A stretch of DNA of 64,000 nucleotides from Pseudoflavonifractor phocaeensis (GCF_021531375.1 NZ_JADYTU010000001.1:214151-278150); one strand, 5' to 3'; numbered from the stretch's first letter, positions 25,345 through 34,568 are shown. The notes: generated from the sequence alone by a model not told the origin. Translations and numbers: made by a program.

Positions 25345-25872
25345 ATGATAAATAAGATTCCTGAATTGAAAAGATTAGAATTGAATAAAGAAAATGTGAT
25401 GAAAGTGTTGTTTGACTGCAAGGTAACTGAGAATTCAAAAAGAACTACACACCCTATTTCATTTTACTCTGATGAATCATCTCGCAAAGCACCAAAAATG
25501 AGTTTTGATGCAGAAAAATTAATTAATAATCTTTGGATTATACAATATTTATTAGGTCAATTACAAGGTGTTCATAAAAGAAAAGATCCACTAACTCCTG
25601 GAGAAGGAATTATAAACTACAAGGGTGAAAAATGGACAGATGATTTTAGAGCATTATATGCACTATATTATTTAGGATGTGCATCAGCGTCATTTCCAGA
25701 TTTCGTAGATGGAAAAAATAGTGCAGAAACAGATAATATTTCAGCGTTTTATGCACTAATGTTAAAACCAACATATGCACCATCAGATCCAAACTTTAAA
25801 CTAGAAGATGCTAAATGGGCATTAGAAGATTTAGGTGTAAAATTACCAGATGATTTATCACAGTTCGACTGA
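25345..25872 (+). CDS. AT-rich orphan gene of unknown function
   Basis: A 175-residue soluble protein (begins MINKIPELKRLELNKENV, ends DLGVKLPDDLSQFD), rich in Asn, Lys and Ile. Codons end mostly in A or T, quite unlike the GC-rich neighbours, so it is probably a recent acquisition. GTAGGAGAAGAAAAT precedes the ATG. Segments DDFRALYALYYLGCASASFPDF and NISAFYALMLKPTYAP suggest an alpha-helical domain. No motif matches a family I know; a TA, immunity or phage-related role cannot be excluded. There are no mobility genes around it. Confidence 0.7.
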   Translation: MINKIPELKRLELNKENVMKVLFDCKVTENSKRTTHPISFYSDESSRKAPKMSFDAEKLINNLWIIQYLLGQLQGVHKRKDPLTPGEGIINYKGEKWTDDFRALYALYYLGCASASFPDFVDGKNSAETDNISAFYALMLKPTYAPSDPNFKLEDAKWALEDLGVKLPDDLSQFD

Positions 25873-26045
25873 TTTGGAATATAGAAAATTCCAATTTATA
25901 GGGCTGTCGAAAAACCCTTTAGGAACTAAAGGGCGCACTTCTATACACCTTTCGGTGTACTGTGCGATCTGCGATTTTGCGCAGCACCAAAGCCTCCCTT
26001 TACACAAGGTAGCCCTGGGCGCTGCCGCGCCAGTGCATAACATAA

Positions 26046-26079
26046 AAACCGACCTATGATCGTAACCATAGGTCGGTTT
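26046..26079 (+). terminator. Terminator after the AT-rich orphan region
   Basis: Perfect 13-bp stem AAACCGACCTATG/CATAGGTCGGTTT with an 8-nt loop. The 25873-26045 stretch before it shows no gene; GGGCTGTCGAAAAA near 25902 resembles an insertion-sequence end but has no partner that I can find. Confidence 0.65.
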
Positions 26080-26130
26080 AACTGTTTTACGAACCCCGCC
26101 CAAAGGAACGGGAGTTGTTTGATTTGCCGC

Positions 26131-26158
26131 TTGACAACCTTTTCGCAAATGCTATAAT
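26131..26158 (+). promoter_or_regulatory. Sigma-A promoter for the cation antiporter
   Basis: TTGACA (26131-26136), 16-bp spacer, TATAAT (26153-26158), about 80 bp before the start codon. Confidence 0.85.
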
Positions 26159-26236
26159 ACAGAAACTACCCGATAGGGCGAAACAATGATTCATACCGGA
26201 TTGCATATCTACGGTGAGGAAGTAAGGTGTGTTGAA

Positions 26237-27415
26237 ATGGAATCGTATACTTATCTGCTGCTGCTGGCTCTGATCCTGTTGTCCACCAAGGTCCTTGGCC
26301 TGGCTACGGAGAAGATCCACATGCCCCAGGTGGTGGGCGCCCTGCTGGCGGGTATCATCCTGGGACCCAGCTGCTTCGGCGTGCTGCAAAGCACCGATTT
26401 CTTGGTGAAGACGGCGGAGATCGGTGTTATCATGCTCATGTTTACCGCCGGTATCGACACCGACATGAAGGAACTGAAGAAAACCGGACCCCAGGCCTTC
26501 GTCATCGCGGTCATGGGCGTGTCGGTGCCCCTGCTGCTGTGTGGCGGACTGTACTTTGTCTTCTTTGGCGGTGAGTTCACCCTGATGAACGTGCTGAAGG
26601 CGGCCTTCGTGGGCTCCGTTTTCTCCGCCACCTCGGTGTCCATTACGGTTGAGACCCTGAACGAGATGGGCAAGCTGAAGACCCGGACGGGGACCACCCT
26701 GCTCAGCGCCGCTCTGATTGACGACATTCTGGGCATCGTCGTCCTGTCCGTCCTCAGCGGCCTCAGCTCCGGCGGCTCCAATCCTATCGTGGTGCTGTGC
26801 CGGATCGCCCTGTTTTTCCTGTTCACCCTGGTGGTGGGACTGGTGGTGCGCCGGGTCTTCGGTTGGATCTCCGAGGAGCACTGGCACAGCCGCCGGGTGG
26901 CTATCTGGGCGCTGGCCTTCTGTCTTATCATGGCCTACTGCGCCGAGGCCCTCTTCGGTGTGGCCGATATCACCGGCGCCTACTTTGCCGGCCTGATCCT
27001 GTGTAACGTGACCAAGTCCCGAAAGTTCGTGGCCAAGAAGTTCACCGTCGCCGCCTACATGGTGTTTACTCCCGTGTTCTTTGCCAGCGTGGGCATGAAG
27101 ACCGACCTGACCACCATGAATTCGGAGATTCTGATCTTCGCTCTGCTGCTGGTGGTGGCGGCAGTACTGTCCAAAATCATAGGCTGCGGGCTGGGCGGAA
27201 AGCTGTGCCGCATGACCAACCACCAGTCACTGGTGATCGGGATCGGCATGGTGGCACGCAGCGAGGTTGCCTTGATGGTGGCCCAGAAGGGCATCAACGC
27301 CGGTATGATCGACCCGGTGATCCTGCCCGCCATCGTTCTCAGCGTCATCGCCTCCGCGCTGCTTACCCCCATCCTGCTGAAGCTGGCCATCAGCAAGGGC
27401 CCGGAGCTGGCGTAA
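26237..27415 (+). CDS. CPA2-family cation:proton antiporter
   Basis: A 392-residue polytopic membrane protein of the monovalent cation:proton antiporter-2/KefB-type family, with about 12 segments. Family features: VVGALLAGIILGPS near the N-terminus, MLMFTAGIDTDMKELKK, an Asp-Asp pair in SAALIDDILGIVVL at the ion-binding site, and ARSEVALMVAQKG near the C-terminus. No regulatory TrkA-N domain follows. GTAAGGTGTGTTGAA precedes ATG at 26237; an upstream ATG at 26186 is less likely. It should export Na+ or K+ in exchange for protons. Confidence 0.92.
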   Translation: MESYTYLLLLALILLSTKVLGLATEKIHMPQVVGALLAGIILGPSCFGVLQSTDFLVKTAEIGVIMLMFTAGIDTDMKELKKTGPQAFVIAVMGVSVPLLLCGGLYFVFFGGEFTLMNVLKAAFVGSVFSATSVSITVETLNEMGKLKTRTGTTLLSAALIDDILGIVVLSVLSGLSSGGSNPIVVLCRIALFFLFTLVVGLVVRRVFGWISEEHWHSRRVAIWALAFCLIMAYCAEALFGVADITGAYFAGLILCNVTKSRKFVAKKFTVAAYMVFTPVFFASVGMKTDLTTMNSEILIFALLLVVAAVLSKIIGCGLGGKLCRMTNHQSLVIGIGMVARSEVALMVAQKGINAGMIDPVILPAIVLSVIASALLTPILLKLAISKGPELA

Positions 27416-27443
27416 GCTGCCGCCGTATCACATCTGAAATAAC

Positions 27444-27474
27444 AAAGACCGTCCGAATTTTTCGGACGGTCTTT
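27444..27474. terminator. Bidirectional terminator
   Basis: Stem AAAGACCGTCCG/CGGACGGTCTTT with a 7-nt loop between the antiporter and the convergent small gene. Confidence 0.9.
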
Positions 27475-27476
27475 GT

Positions 27477-27761
27477 TTATCCATTCAGTTTTGCCGCCTG
27501 ATCCTCCAGCCAGGCGGAAATCTGTTCCAGGCCCTCCTCGGAGAGGGGGAAGGAGGCGGTGGCGAGGACCTCGCTGAGGGCTTTGGTCAAAGGCCCCTTC
27601 CACACCTCCGCGTCGAGGGTGGTGTAGGCCTCCCCATGGGGGTCCTCCTCCGGGGGCTCATGCTTCACGGGCTGGATGAAAAAACGGGTCAGCCCCTTGC
27701 TTCCGTACCAGCTGTTGCCATTTTCCCAAAACAGCATGGTGGGAATGAAAATATCGTTCAA
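27477..27761 (-). CDS. Small hypothetical protein downstream of glpK
   Basis: A 94-residue acidic protein starting at a TTG (27761) with a good AAGGAG nine bases before. It reads MNDIFIPTMLFWENGNSWYGS near the start and ends ISAWLEDQAAKLNG, with helical C-terminal half. It lies 39 bp after glpK on the same strand, so it is probably in the glpK message. I do not recognise the family; the N-terminal WENGNSWYGSKGLTRFFI looks like part of a small conserved domain. Confidence 0.7.
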   Translation of the reverse strand: MNDIFIPTMLFWENGNSWYGSKGLTRFFIQPVKHEPPEEDPHGEAYTTLDAEVWKGPLTKALSEVLATASFPLSEEGLEQISAWLEDQAAKLNG

Positions 27762-27800
27762 GATCGGTCGCTCCTTGTCTTGTTGTCGAACTCCATCGGA

Positions 27801-29297
27801 TCAGGGGTCGTGCTCCGCCCAGTCCAGACTGCGGCCCACGGCCTTGTGCCACCCCCGGAGCAGCCGCTGACGGGTCGCCTCCTCCATCTGGGGACGGTAC
27901 TGCTGGTCCAGGGAACGCAGGGCCTGGATCTCCTGCCGGTCCTTCCAAAGCCCCACCGCCAGCCCGGCCAGATAGGCGGCGCCCAGAGCGGTGGTCTCCC
28001 GGATGGCGGGGCGGCGGACCGGCTTGTTCAGAATATCCGACTGGAACTGCATGAGGAAGCGGTCCCGGCTGGCCCCGCCGTCGGCGTTGAGGGAGGACAG
28101 GGAGATACCCGTGTCTTTCTCCATGGCTTCCACCAGGTCGCAGACCTGATAGGCGATGGACTCCTGGGCCGCCCGGATGATGTGCTCCCGCTTGGTGCCC
28201 CGGGTGAGTCCCACCAGAGCGCCCCGGGCGTACATGTCCCAGTGGGGCGCGCCCAGGCCGGTAAAGGCGGGGACCAGATAGACCCCTCCGGTGTCTGGGA
28301 CCTTGGAGGCGTAGTACTCCGCGTCCCGGGCCTCGGTGATCAAGCGCAGCTCGTCCCGCACCCACTGGATCACGGCTCCCCCCACAAAGACGGAGCCCTC
28401 CAGCGCGTACTGTACCTTCCCATCCAGACCGATGGCGATGGTGGACAGCAGGCCGTTCCGGCTGCGGTACAGCCGGTCACCGGTGTTCATCAGCAGGAAA
28501 CAGCCGGTGCCGTATGTATTTTTAGCCTCACCCGGCGCAAAGCAGGTCTGGCCGAACAGGGCGGCCTGCTGGTCCCCGGCGATGCCGGCGATGGGCACCT
28601 CCACTCCTTGGAGGTTGACGGTGCCGTAAACGGCGCTGGAATCACGGACCTGGGGCAGCATGGACATGGGGATGCCCAGCGTCTGGCAGATCCGCCTGTC
28701 CCAGCACAGGTTCCGAATGTCATAGAGCATGGTGCGGCTGGCGTTGGTATAGTCCGTGACGTGGGCGGCGCCGCCGGTCAGCTTCCATACCAGCCAACTG
28801 TCCACGGTTCCAAACAGCAGCTCCCCGTCCTCCGCCTTTTCCCGGGCTCCCTCCACGTTGTCCAGGATCCATTTCAGCTTGGTGGCGGAGAAGTAGGCGT
28901 CCACAAGCAGGCCGGTGTGCTCCTGAATATATTGGGTCAACTCCCGGTCCTGTTTCAGCTCCTCGCACAAAGGGGCGGTGCGGCGGCACTGCCAGACGAT
29001 GGCGTTGCAGATGGGCCGTCCGGTGGTTTTGTCCCAGACGATGGTGGTCTCCCGCTGGTTGGTGATGCCGATGGCGGCGATCTCCTCCGGGGATACGCCG
29101 GACTGGGCCAGCGCCTCGGTGAGGACGGAATACTGGCTGGACCAGATCTCCATGGGGTCGTGCTCCACCCAGCCTGGTTTGGGATAGTGCTGAATGAATT
29201 CCCGCTGAGCCACGCCCATGATGTTCTGTTCCCGGTCAAAGATGATGCACCGGCTGCTGGTGGTGCCCTGATCCAGGGCGATGACGTATTGTTTCAC
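27801..29297 (-). CDS. glpK: Glycerol kinase
   Basis: A 498-residue FGGY-family kinase phosphorylating glycerol. Signature elements are [10 protein letters not shown] (phosphate 1), [14 protein letters not shown], the conserved [14 protein letters not shown] region and [17 protein letters not shown]. It begins with GTG behind GAAAGGGAGGG. A good promoter lies at 29325-29353. Neither glpF nor glpD is adjacent; the small gene at 27477 follows. No glpK riboswitch or GlpP-type terminator was noticed. Confidence 0.97.
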   Translation of the reverse strand: MKQYVIALDQGTTSSRCIIFDREQNIMGVAQREFIQHYPKPGWVEHDPMEIWSSQYSVLTEALAQSGVSPEEIAAIGITNQRETTIVWDKTTGRPICNAIVWQCRRTAPLCEELKQDRELTQYIQEHTGLLVDAYFSATKLKWILDNVEGAREKAEDGELLFGTVDSWLVWKLTGGAAHVTDYTNASRTMLYDIRNLCWDRRICQTLGIPMSMLPQVRDSSAVYGTVNLQGVEVPIAGIAGDQQAALFGQTCFAPGEAKNTYGTGCFLLMNTGDRLYRSRNGLLSTIAIGLDGKVQYALEGSVFVGGAVIQWVRDELRLITEARDAEYYASKVPDTGGVYLVPAFTGLGAPHWDMYARGALVGLTRGTKREHIIRAAQESIAYQVCDLVEAMEKDTGISLSSLNADGGASRDRFLMQFQSDILNKPVRRPAIRETTALGAAYLAGLAVGLWKDRQEIQALRSLDQQYRPQMEEATRQRLLRGWHKAVGRSLDWAEHDP

Positions 29298-29324
29298 AGG
29301 CGGTCCCTCCCTTTCTATAAGGGT

Positions 29325-29353
29325 ATTATGCCAGAAAGGGGGAACGGTGTAAA
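29325..29353 (-). promoter_or_regulatory. Promoter for glpK
   Basis: TTTACA (29348-29353), 17-bp spacer, CATAAT (29325-29330) on the minus strand. Confidence 0.75.
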
Positions 29354-29424
29354 GAAGGAACCGGACTTAAAGGAAAAGCCGGACCGGTAAATCTACCAAG
29401 GGGCCGCCGCTGTTACCGGGTATG

Positions 29425-29700
29425 TCATTCTTCCCGGATGACCAACTCCAGGCCGGGAGCCTCGTCCGCCGCCTCCTGTATCGTGCTCAGCAGGGCCCGG
29501 CCATAACCGCCCAGCTCCTCCAATGCCTGGACATTGACCACCTCCAGCCGGGCGGGACCCAGCCATCCGGTGAGCAGGTCGTACAGGGCGTCCAAATTAC
29601 GGCCATACCATTCGGGGAAGTTCAAGGCCTGGGCCAGATAGTCGTGAGCCGTCTCCCGGTCGGTCATTCGGGCGCAGTCCAGCAGGATGGGCTCCATCAC
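29425..29700 (-). CDS. Barstar-family ribonuclease inhibitor
   Basis: A 91-residue protein with the barstar signature LNFPEWYGRNLDALYDLLTGWLG (read in parts) in the helix that binds the barnase active site, with conserved Asp and Trp positions. Barstar blocks the RNase in the cytoplasm before export. Its start overlaps the end of the barnase-like lipoprotein gene by four bases, so toxin and inhibitor are translated as a coupled pair. Confidence 0.92.
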   Translation of the reverse strand: MMEPILLDCARMTDRETAHDYLAQALNFPEWYGRNLDALYDLLTGWLGPARLEVVNVQALEELGGYGRALLSTIQEAADEAPGLELVIREE

Positions 29701-30287
29701 CAGACCACCTCCCCGTTTTCCACCCAGACCTCGGTGAAGGTCTCGTAGTGGTCCTCAGTGTGGAAGTACAGCCCGTCGTTGGAGAATACCAGCCGCTCGG
29801 CACCCCGGCTGTCGGCCCCGTCGGTGTTCAGGTCGCATTCCGTGTAACTGCGGCCCTCCTCCTTGGGAAGAATACCCTCCCGGTTGCCGAAGCGGTCGCC
29901 GCCGATGGCGGCCCCCTCCAGGTACCGCTCCACGCTGCCGCCGGACCAGCCCAGGGCCTGGGCCTCCTTCTTGGTGATGTAGTTGTCGGGGAGCGTCCCG
30001 TAATATTCCAGATAGAGGACCACATTCTCCAAATCGTAGTAGTACTCTCCCTCCTGGGGGAGGGTGCTCTGGGTGAGAATGGCGGTGGGGCCGTCGGCGC
30101 TGCCGATGACGGTATAGGAGGAGTCATTGGAAGCCTCGGGCAGGATCAGGGACTGGTCCGGGGAACTGCCGTCGGCAACGATGATGCTGGTGGGGCCATC
30201 GGCGCCGCCGATGACGCCCACATCTCCGCAGCCCGTCAGGCTGAACAGCAGGAGCAGAGACAGAAGCAGGGAGGTCAGTCGTTTCAT
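29697..30287 (-). CDS. Barnase-type ribonuclease as a lipoprotein with two IGGADGPT motifs
   Basis: A 196-residue exported RNase. Residues 1-20 are a lipoprotein signal with lipobox LTGC (Cys20). Two copies of a short motif follow: IGGADGPTSI (26-35) and IGSADGPTAI (61-70). Residues about 98-196 match barnase closely (LPDNYITKKEAQALGW; IGGDRFGNREGILP; YTECDLN; RLVFSNDGLYFHTEDHYETF). All barnase active-site positions are kept: Lys106, Glu150, Arg161, Arg165, His180. Barnase normally is free and secreted; here it appears membrane-anchored. The barstar gene overlaps its 3' end, and a membrane HTH regulator lies upstream. The ATG at 30287 has only a weak ribosome binding site. Confidence 0.92.
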   Translation of the reverse strand: MKRLTSLLLSLLLLFSLTGCGDVGVIGGADGPTSIIVADGSSPDQSLILPEASNDSSYTVIGSADGPTAILTQSTLPQEGEYYYDLENVVLYLEYYGTLPDNYITKKEAQALGWSGGSVERYLEGAAIGGDRFGNREGILPKEEGRSYTECDLNTDGADSRGAERLVFSNDGLYFHTEDHYETFTEVWVENGEVVW

Positions 30288-30315
30288 CAAAAATCACTCA
30301 TTTCTGTTTGGTGAG

Positions 30316-31554
30316 TCAAAAGACGTAATTGGAAAAACCGTAATAGGGAGTGCCGTCAGAGTCGTCCGGCCAGCTGATTTCCTCCCCGAAGCACTCGAAA
30401 TAGGGAATACTGGGGGCGACGCCCTGGCGGCCGTACTGGTCGGTATAAATGGCGGCGAAGTGGAGGATGTCCCCCTGTTCCAGGTCCATGTCCATGGCGT
30501 CAAAGCGGAAAAATTGCTCCCCGCTCACGTCCCAGTTCTTTGGCTGTTCACAAGGCTCCAGCCAGGTGACCAGCCGGAAGTTTTTGAACAGCCCTACCTT
30601 CAGGCCCCGCACCTCCACGGTGCCGAATTTGGTGTCCAGCTCCTGGTCCCGCAGCCAGCCGTAGTCCTCGGGGAGGTGGAACAGCCCGTCCTCGCCCCGC
30701 TCCTCGTGGAGAAAACAGCTTTCCAGGCCGGAAAGGTCTATTTGAGGCATACTGTCCTGGTACAGCCCGCTGTAATTGTCCAGCAGCTGGGTCTGCCGGG
30801 TGTCCCCGTTGACAAAGACGGCGGACAGGGTGATGGAGTCGGTGAGTTCACAGGTGACCTCTCCGGTAAACTCCCGGCCCGGGCCCTCTTCGGCGGGAAA
30901 CTCCGCCAGGCCATCGCCGCTGTCGGCCAGGAACACCACCTCCATCCCCGCCACATAGGTCTTGGGGACCACCCGCAGGGAGAAGGTGACGGTGTTTTGG
31001 GACAGGTCCCAGCCGGTCATTTCTGTGCCGTAGTCGGCGGTCAGGTCGTTCTGGGATTTTAAGATCTCCTCCACCCGGTTGGTGATGGTGTTGATCTGGC
31101 GGTCCACTGAATAGGTGATGTTGTTGATGGAGTTGGACAGGTTGTTGTACTGGTTGTCCATCCGGTCCAGACGGTCCATCAGCCGCAAGCCAATATAAAG
31201 GACGGCCAGAGCGGCCAGCACATAGGGCCAGAGTCTGCGCTTTTTGGGCTTGGGCTGGGCGGCCAGGTAGCGGTCCGCGATCTCCTCCACCATGCGCAGC
31301 TGGGCATCGGACAGCTCGCCGGAGGCGGTTTCCGGGGAGGGGGTCTCTGGCTGTTCCTCCTCCACCCCCAGCAGCCAGCCCACGGAGACGTGGAACAGGC
31401 GGCTCAGGGCCACCAGCTTGTCAATGTCGGGCAGGGACGTATCCGATTCCCATTTATAAATGGACTGCCGGGATACCCCCAGGGCTTCCCCCAGGCTCTC
31501 CTGAGACAGCTCCAGTTCCTTTCGTTTGGCCGCGATGCGCTGACCAGTCGTCAT
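30316..31554 (-). CDS. XRE-family regulator with membrane segment and extracytoplasmic domain
   Basis: A 412-residue protein: an N-terminal HTH (MTTGQRIAAKRKELELSQESL, with SRQSIYKWESDTSLPDIDKL, about 1-60), an acidic linker, one membrane helix (PYVLAALAVLYIGLRLM, about 105-122), a coiled-coil-like stretch (MDNQYNNLSNSINNI) and an outside domain of about 250 residues with two beta-sandwich-like parts. AAAGGAGG precedes ATG at 31554. This one-component membrane sensor is encoded just upstream of barnase-barstar, 28 bp apart, and may control or sense for them. The outer domain is unrecognised. Confidence 0.85.
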   Translation of the reverse strand: MTTGQRIAAKRKELELSQESLGEALGVSRQSIYKWESDTSLPDIDKLVALSRLFHVSVGWLLGVEEEQPETPSPETASGELSDAQLRMVEEIADRYLAAQPKPKKRRLWPYVLAALAVLYIGLRLMDRLDRMDNQYNNLSNSINNITYSVDRQINTITNRVEEILKSQNDLTADYGTEMTGWDLSQNTVTFSLRVVPKTYVAGMEVVFLADSGDGLAEFPAEEGPGREFTGEVTCELTDSITLSAVFVNGDTRQTQLLDNYSGLYQDSMPQIDLSGLESCFLHEERGEDGLFHLPEDYGWLRDQELDTKFGTVEVRGLKVGLFKNFRLVTWLEPCEQPKNWDVSGEQFFRFDAMDMDLEQGDILHFAAIYTDQYGRQGVAPSIPYFECFGEEISWPDDSDGTPYYGFSNYVF

Positions 31555-31675
31555 AGTGATCGACCTCCTTTGCCCAAAGGGTATCAGCGGCGGCGGGAAA
31601 GGACCACCGCCCGGTGGTTCGAATTTTGCTAACCTGTGGTTTACATGGACCGGGACCCCTTGGGCCACAAGGAAT

Positions 31676-32821
31676 TCAGCGTTTCGCGAAGAATGCTCTG
31701 ATCTCGTCTGCCCCGGCCTGGACCGAGCCCTGGACAAACTCGGGCTTGCCGCCGCCCCGGCCGTTGAGGGCCTGGTTCATCTCTTTTACGAAGGTCCGCA
31801 GGTCGCCCCCGGCCTGGCCCACGGCGTACTTGTAGCCCTGGCCCTCCTGGCCGGAGAAGCAGGCGCACCGTCCGCCGCAGGTGTGGAGCACTTGGTTGCA
31901 CAGCCGGCGCAGGCCGTCGGGGGAGAGGTCCTCTTCAAAGAGCAGCACGTCCCCGGTCCCGGTGTACTCCTCCGCCAGAGACGCGAAGCGGTGATCCTCC
32001 ATGGTGAGGATGCGGGACTTCAGGGCGGTGTTCTCCTCCAGCAGCCGCTGCACCGCCGCCCCGGTCTCAAAGGCCTTGGCGGACAGAAGGTTGGAGACCT
32101 GGTGGTTCTGGTCCATGATATTGTTGACATAACGCAGCGCGCGGCCGCCGCACACCAGCTCGATACGCACGCCCTCCCGGAACTTCTGCACCGACAGCAG
32201 CTTGACAAAGCCTACCTGTCCGGAGGAGTTCACATGGGTGCCGCAGCAGGCGCAGGTGTCCGCTCCGGGGAAGGAGACGATGCGCACCCGGCCGGACAGC
32301 TCCTTTTTGCTCCGGTACTCCAGGACGGCCAGCTCCTCCGGGGTGGGGAAGGTGATGGAGATGGGATGGTCCTCCCAGATGTAGCGGTTGGCATCAGCCT
32401 CCAGCTCACGGAGCTGGTCCTCGTCCAGCAAAACATTTAAGTCGATGGTGATGACGTCGGCCCCCATGTGGAAGCCCACGTTGTCACAGCCCCATTTGGA
32501 ATGGGCGATGCCGGAGACGATGTGCTCTCCGGAGTGGTGCTGCATCAGATCGAACCGCCGGTCCCAGTCGATGGTCCCGGCCACATGGGTCCCCACTTCC
32601 AGGGGACGGTCGCAGGTGTGGACCACACGGCCCTCCCGCTCATGGACCTCCAGCACCCGGACGCTGCCCAGAGTCCCGGTGTCATAGGGCTGACCGCCCC
32701 CCTCGGGGTAAAAGGCGGTCTGGTCCAGGATCACGTCATAGCCCTTCTTTCCCTGGACGCAGGACTCCACCACAGCGGAGAATTGGGTCAGATAGGGATT
32801 TTCCTCATATAATTTTTCCAT
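31676..32821 (-). CDS. alaX: Alanyl-tRNA editing protein (AlaX type, with DHHA1 domain)
   Basis: A 381-residue trans-editing enzyme that hydrolyses mischarged Ser- or Gly-tRNA(Ala). The zinc-binding second-additional-domain motifs are present: HHSGEH and CACCGTH; the N-terminal LDQTAFYPEGGGQPYDTG is typical of AlaRS/AlaX editing cores. The C-terminal about 130 residues form a DHHA1 domain (CGGRCACFSGQ, GGGKPEFVQGS), so this is the long AlaX-L form. It lies alone between the XRE gene and the NSS transporter. Confidence 0.93.
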   Translation of the reverse strand: MEKLYEENPYLTQFSAVVESCVQGKKGYDVILDQTAFYPEGGGQPYDTGTLGSVRVLEVHEREGRVVHTCDRPLEVGTHVAGTIDWDRRFDLMQHHSGEHIVSGIAHSKWGCDNVGFHMGADVITIDLNVLLDEDQLRELEADANRYIWEDHPISITFPTPEELAVLEYRSKKELSGRVRIVSFPGADTCACCGTHVNSSGQVGFVKLLSVQKFREGVRIELVCGGRALRYVNNIMDQNHQVSNLLSAKAFETGAAVQRLLEENTALKSRILTMEDHRFASLAEEYTGTGDVLLFEEDLSPDGLRRLCNQVLHTCGGRCACFSGQEGQGYKYAVGQAGGDLRTFVKEMNQALNGRGGGKPEFVQGSVQAGADEIRAFFAKR

Positions 32822-32889
32822 GAAACGACACCTCTAGCGATGTGATTTGACAGTATGTAACAGCATACCATATTTCCTTGGAAAAGGAA

Positions 32890-32912
32890 AGAGGACCGCT
32901 GAGCGGTCCTCT
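32890..32912 (-). terminator. Terminator after the NSS transporter
   Basis: Perfect 11-bp stem AGAGGACCGCT/AGCGGTCCTCT with a single-base centre, followed on the reverse strand by TTTCCTTTTCC. Confidence 0.75.
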
Positions 32913-33033
32913 GATGTATGTCAGCCGAAGTCGTAGCGGCCCTCCCCGCTGATGCCATGGGATTCTAGCGCGCATACGATTTCTTCGATGGAGAGAGAGC
33001 ACGCTGCGTCCCTCAAAGAAGGACGGCAAGAAT

Positions 33034-34365
33034 TTAACCGATGCCGCCCTGGACCGAAGCGCCCAGGATCAGCACGATCAGGGTGACGCCACAGAACAGG
33101 TACTTGGCCATGGGGTAGAACCAAGAACCCAGAGGCTTGGACCGGGCCAGGTTGACCTGCTCCAGCACATAGTCCTTGCCGCACACCCAGAAGAACATAA
33201 TTCCAGCCAGAAGCGCGCCGATGGGGCAGATGTAGATGGAGCAAACATCCATCCAGTCAGAGACGATGGGGGCGATGGCCAGTCCCACGCCAATGCCGAT
33301 GGCGCCGATGATGGCCACGGCCACGGGCCGCTTCAGGTGAAACAGCTCCTGGAGGGTGGCGGTGGGGGCCTCGAACAGGTTGATGAGGGAGGTGAGGGCG
33401 GCAAAGGTGACGGCCACGAAGAACACGATGAGGATAACGCCGCCCCCGGGGATGCCCTTGAGCACGTTGGGCAGGAAAATGAACATCAGACCCGGGCCGC
33501 TCTTGTCCAGTTGCTGTCCGGCCACCGCCATGGCGGGGATGATGACCAGAGCGGCCAGAATGGCGGCGCAGGTGTCGAACAGAGCCACCATCTTAGCGTC
33601 GGCAGGCACGTCGGAATCGTTGCTCAGATAGGAGCCGTAGATCAGGGTGCCGTTGCCCGCAATGGACAAGGAGAAGAAGGCTTGGCCCAGGGCGAAGACC
33701 CACACCATGGGGTCCAGCAGCCCTTCGGGCTTCAGCACGAAGATGTATTGGTATCCCGCGGCGGAGCCGGGAAGGGTGACCAGATAGACAGCCAGTCCCA
33801 CGAACAGAAGGAAGAACAGGGGAGTCATGATCTTGTTGGCTTTTTCAATGCCTTTGCCCACGCCGAACGCCATGATAACGATGGTCACAGCCATGCCGGC
33901 CACCTGCCAGCCCGTATTTCCGGAGGCAGTGGCGCCAAACTGGGCGCTGAAGGCGTCCAGACCGTCCAGAGCGGACAAAGAGCCGGTAATGGCTCCGGCG
34001 GTGTACTTGAAGATCCACCCGGTCACCACGGAATAGCCGATGGCCATAGCCAGAGAACCCAATACCGGGATCAGACCCAGCAGCTTGCCCGGCTTTTCGG
34101 TGCCGAAGCGCAGCTGGGTGGCTGTGCCGAAGGCATGGATGGGGCCGGAGCGGGTAGCACGGCCAAAGGCCATCTCTCCAATCACGCCGGTGGAGCCGAT
34201 GATGACCACGAAGATCAAATAGGGGATCAGGAAGGTGGCCCCGCCGTACTTGGAGACCCGGGCCGGGAACAGCCAGATGTTGCCCATGCCCACCGCCGAA
34301 CCAATGCAGGCCAGAATGAAACCCCATTTGGAGCCCCAGGAATCTCGTTTGGTACTGTGTGTCAT
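33034..34365 (-). CDS. Neurotransmitter:sodium symporter family transporter
   Basis: A 443-residue polytopic protein of the NSS (SNF) family with 11-12 segments. The N-terminal signature WGSKWGFILACIGSAVGMGNIW includes the first Na+-binding residues, and IAGNGTLIYGSYLS and APTATLQELFHLK mark later helices. Bacterial NSS carriers take up amino acids such as tryptophan, tyrosine or methionine with Na+. AAAGGAGTGTGACAT precedes the ATG. The substrate is not deducible. Downstream, before the terminator, a 31-codon stretch is discussed separately. Confidence 0.94.
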   Translation of the reverse strand: MTHSTKRDSWGSKWGFILACIGSAVGMGNIWLFPARVSKYGGATFLIPYLIFVVIIGSTGVIGEMAFGRATRSGPIHAFGTATQLRFGTEKPGKLLGLIPVLGSLAMAIGYSVVTGWIFKYTAGAITGSLSALDGLDAFSAQFGATASGNTGWQVAGMAVTIVIMAFGVGKGIEKANKIMTPLFFLLFVGLAVYLVTLPGSAAGYQYIFVLKPEGLLDPMVWVFALGQAFFSLSIAGNGTLIYGSYLSNDSDVPADAKMVALFDTCAAILAALVIIPAMAVAGQQLDKSGPGLMFIFLPNVLKGIPGGGVILIVFFVAVTFAALTSLINLFEAPTATLQELFHLKRPVAVAIIGAIGIGVGLAIAPIVSDWMDVCSIYICPIGALLAGIMFFWVCGKDYVLEQVNLARSKPLGSWFYPMAKYLFCGVTLIVLILGASVQGGIG

Positions 34366-34568
34366 ATGTCACACTCCTTTGTGTGATGCGGCAGACGCCG
34401 TGCGGCGAAATCAAAAGCGGTTTCGCCAATAAATATCATCTTACCACAGGAATGGAAAAATGCAAAGAACTTTCGATTTACACTCGTCCTGCGCCTACGG
34501 AGAGGTCTGTGTCAAGTTTCAAAAAGCAAGTCCAGGCCGCCTGAGATCCTGCCTTAGCGGAAAGAAAC

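Noticed and set aside
27636..29390. 584-codon plus-strand ORF across the glpK region
   Set aside because: Shadow of glpK; no domain, and it reads over the glpK promoter and terminator signals.
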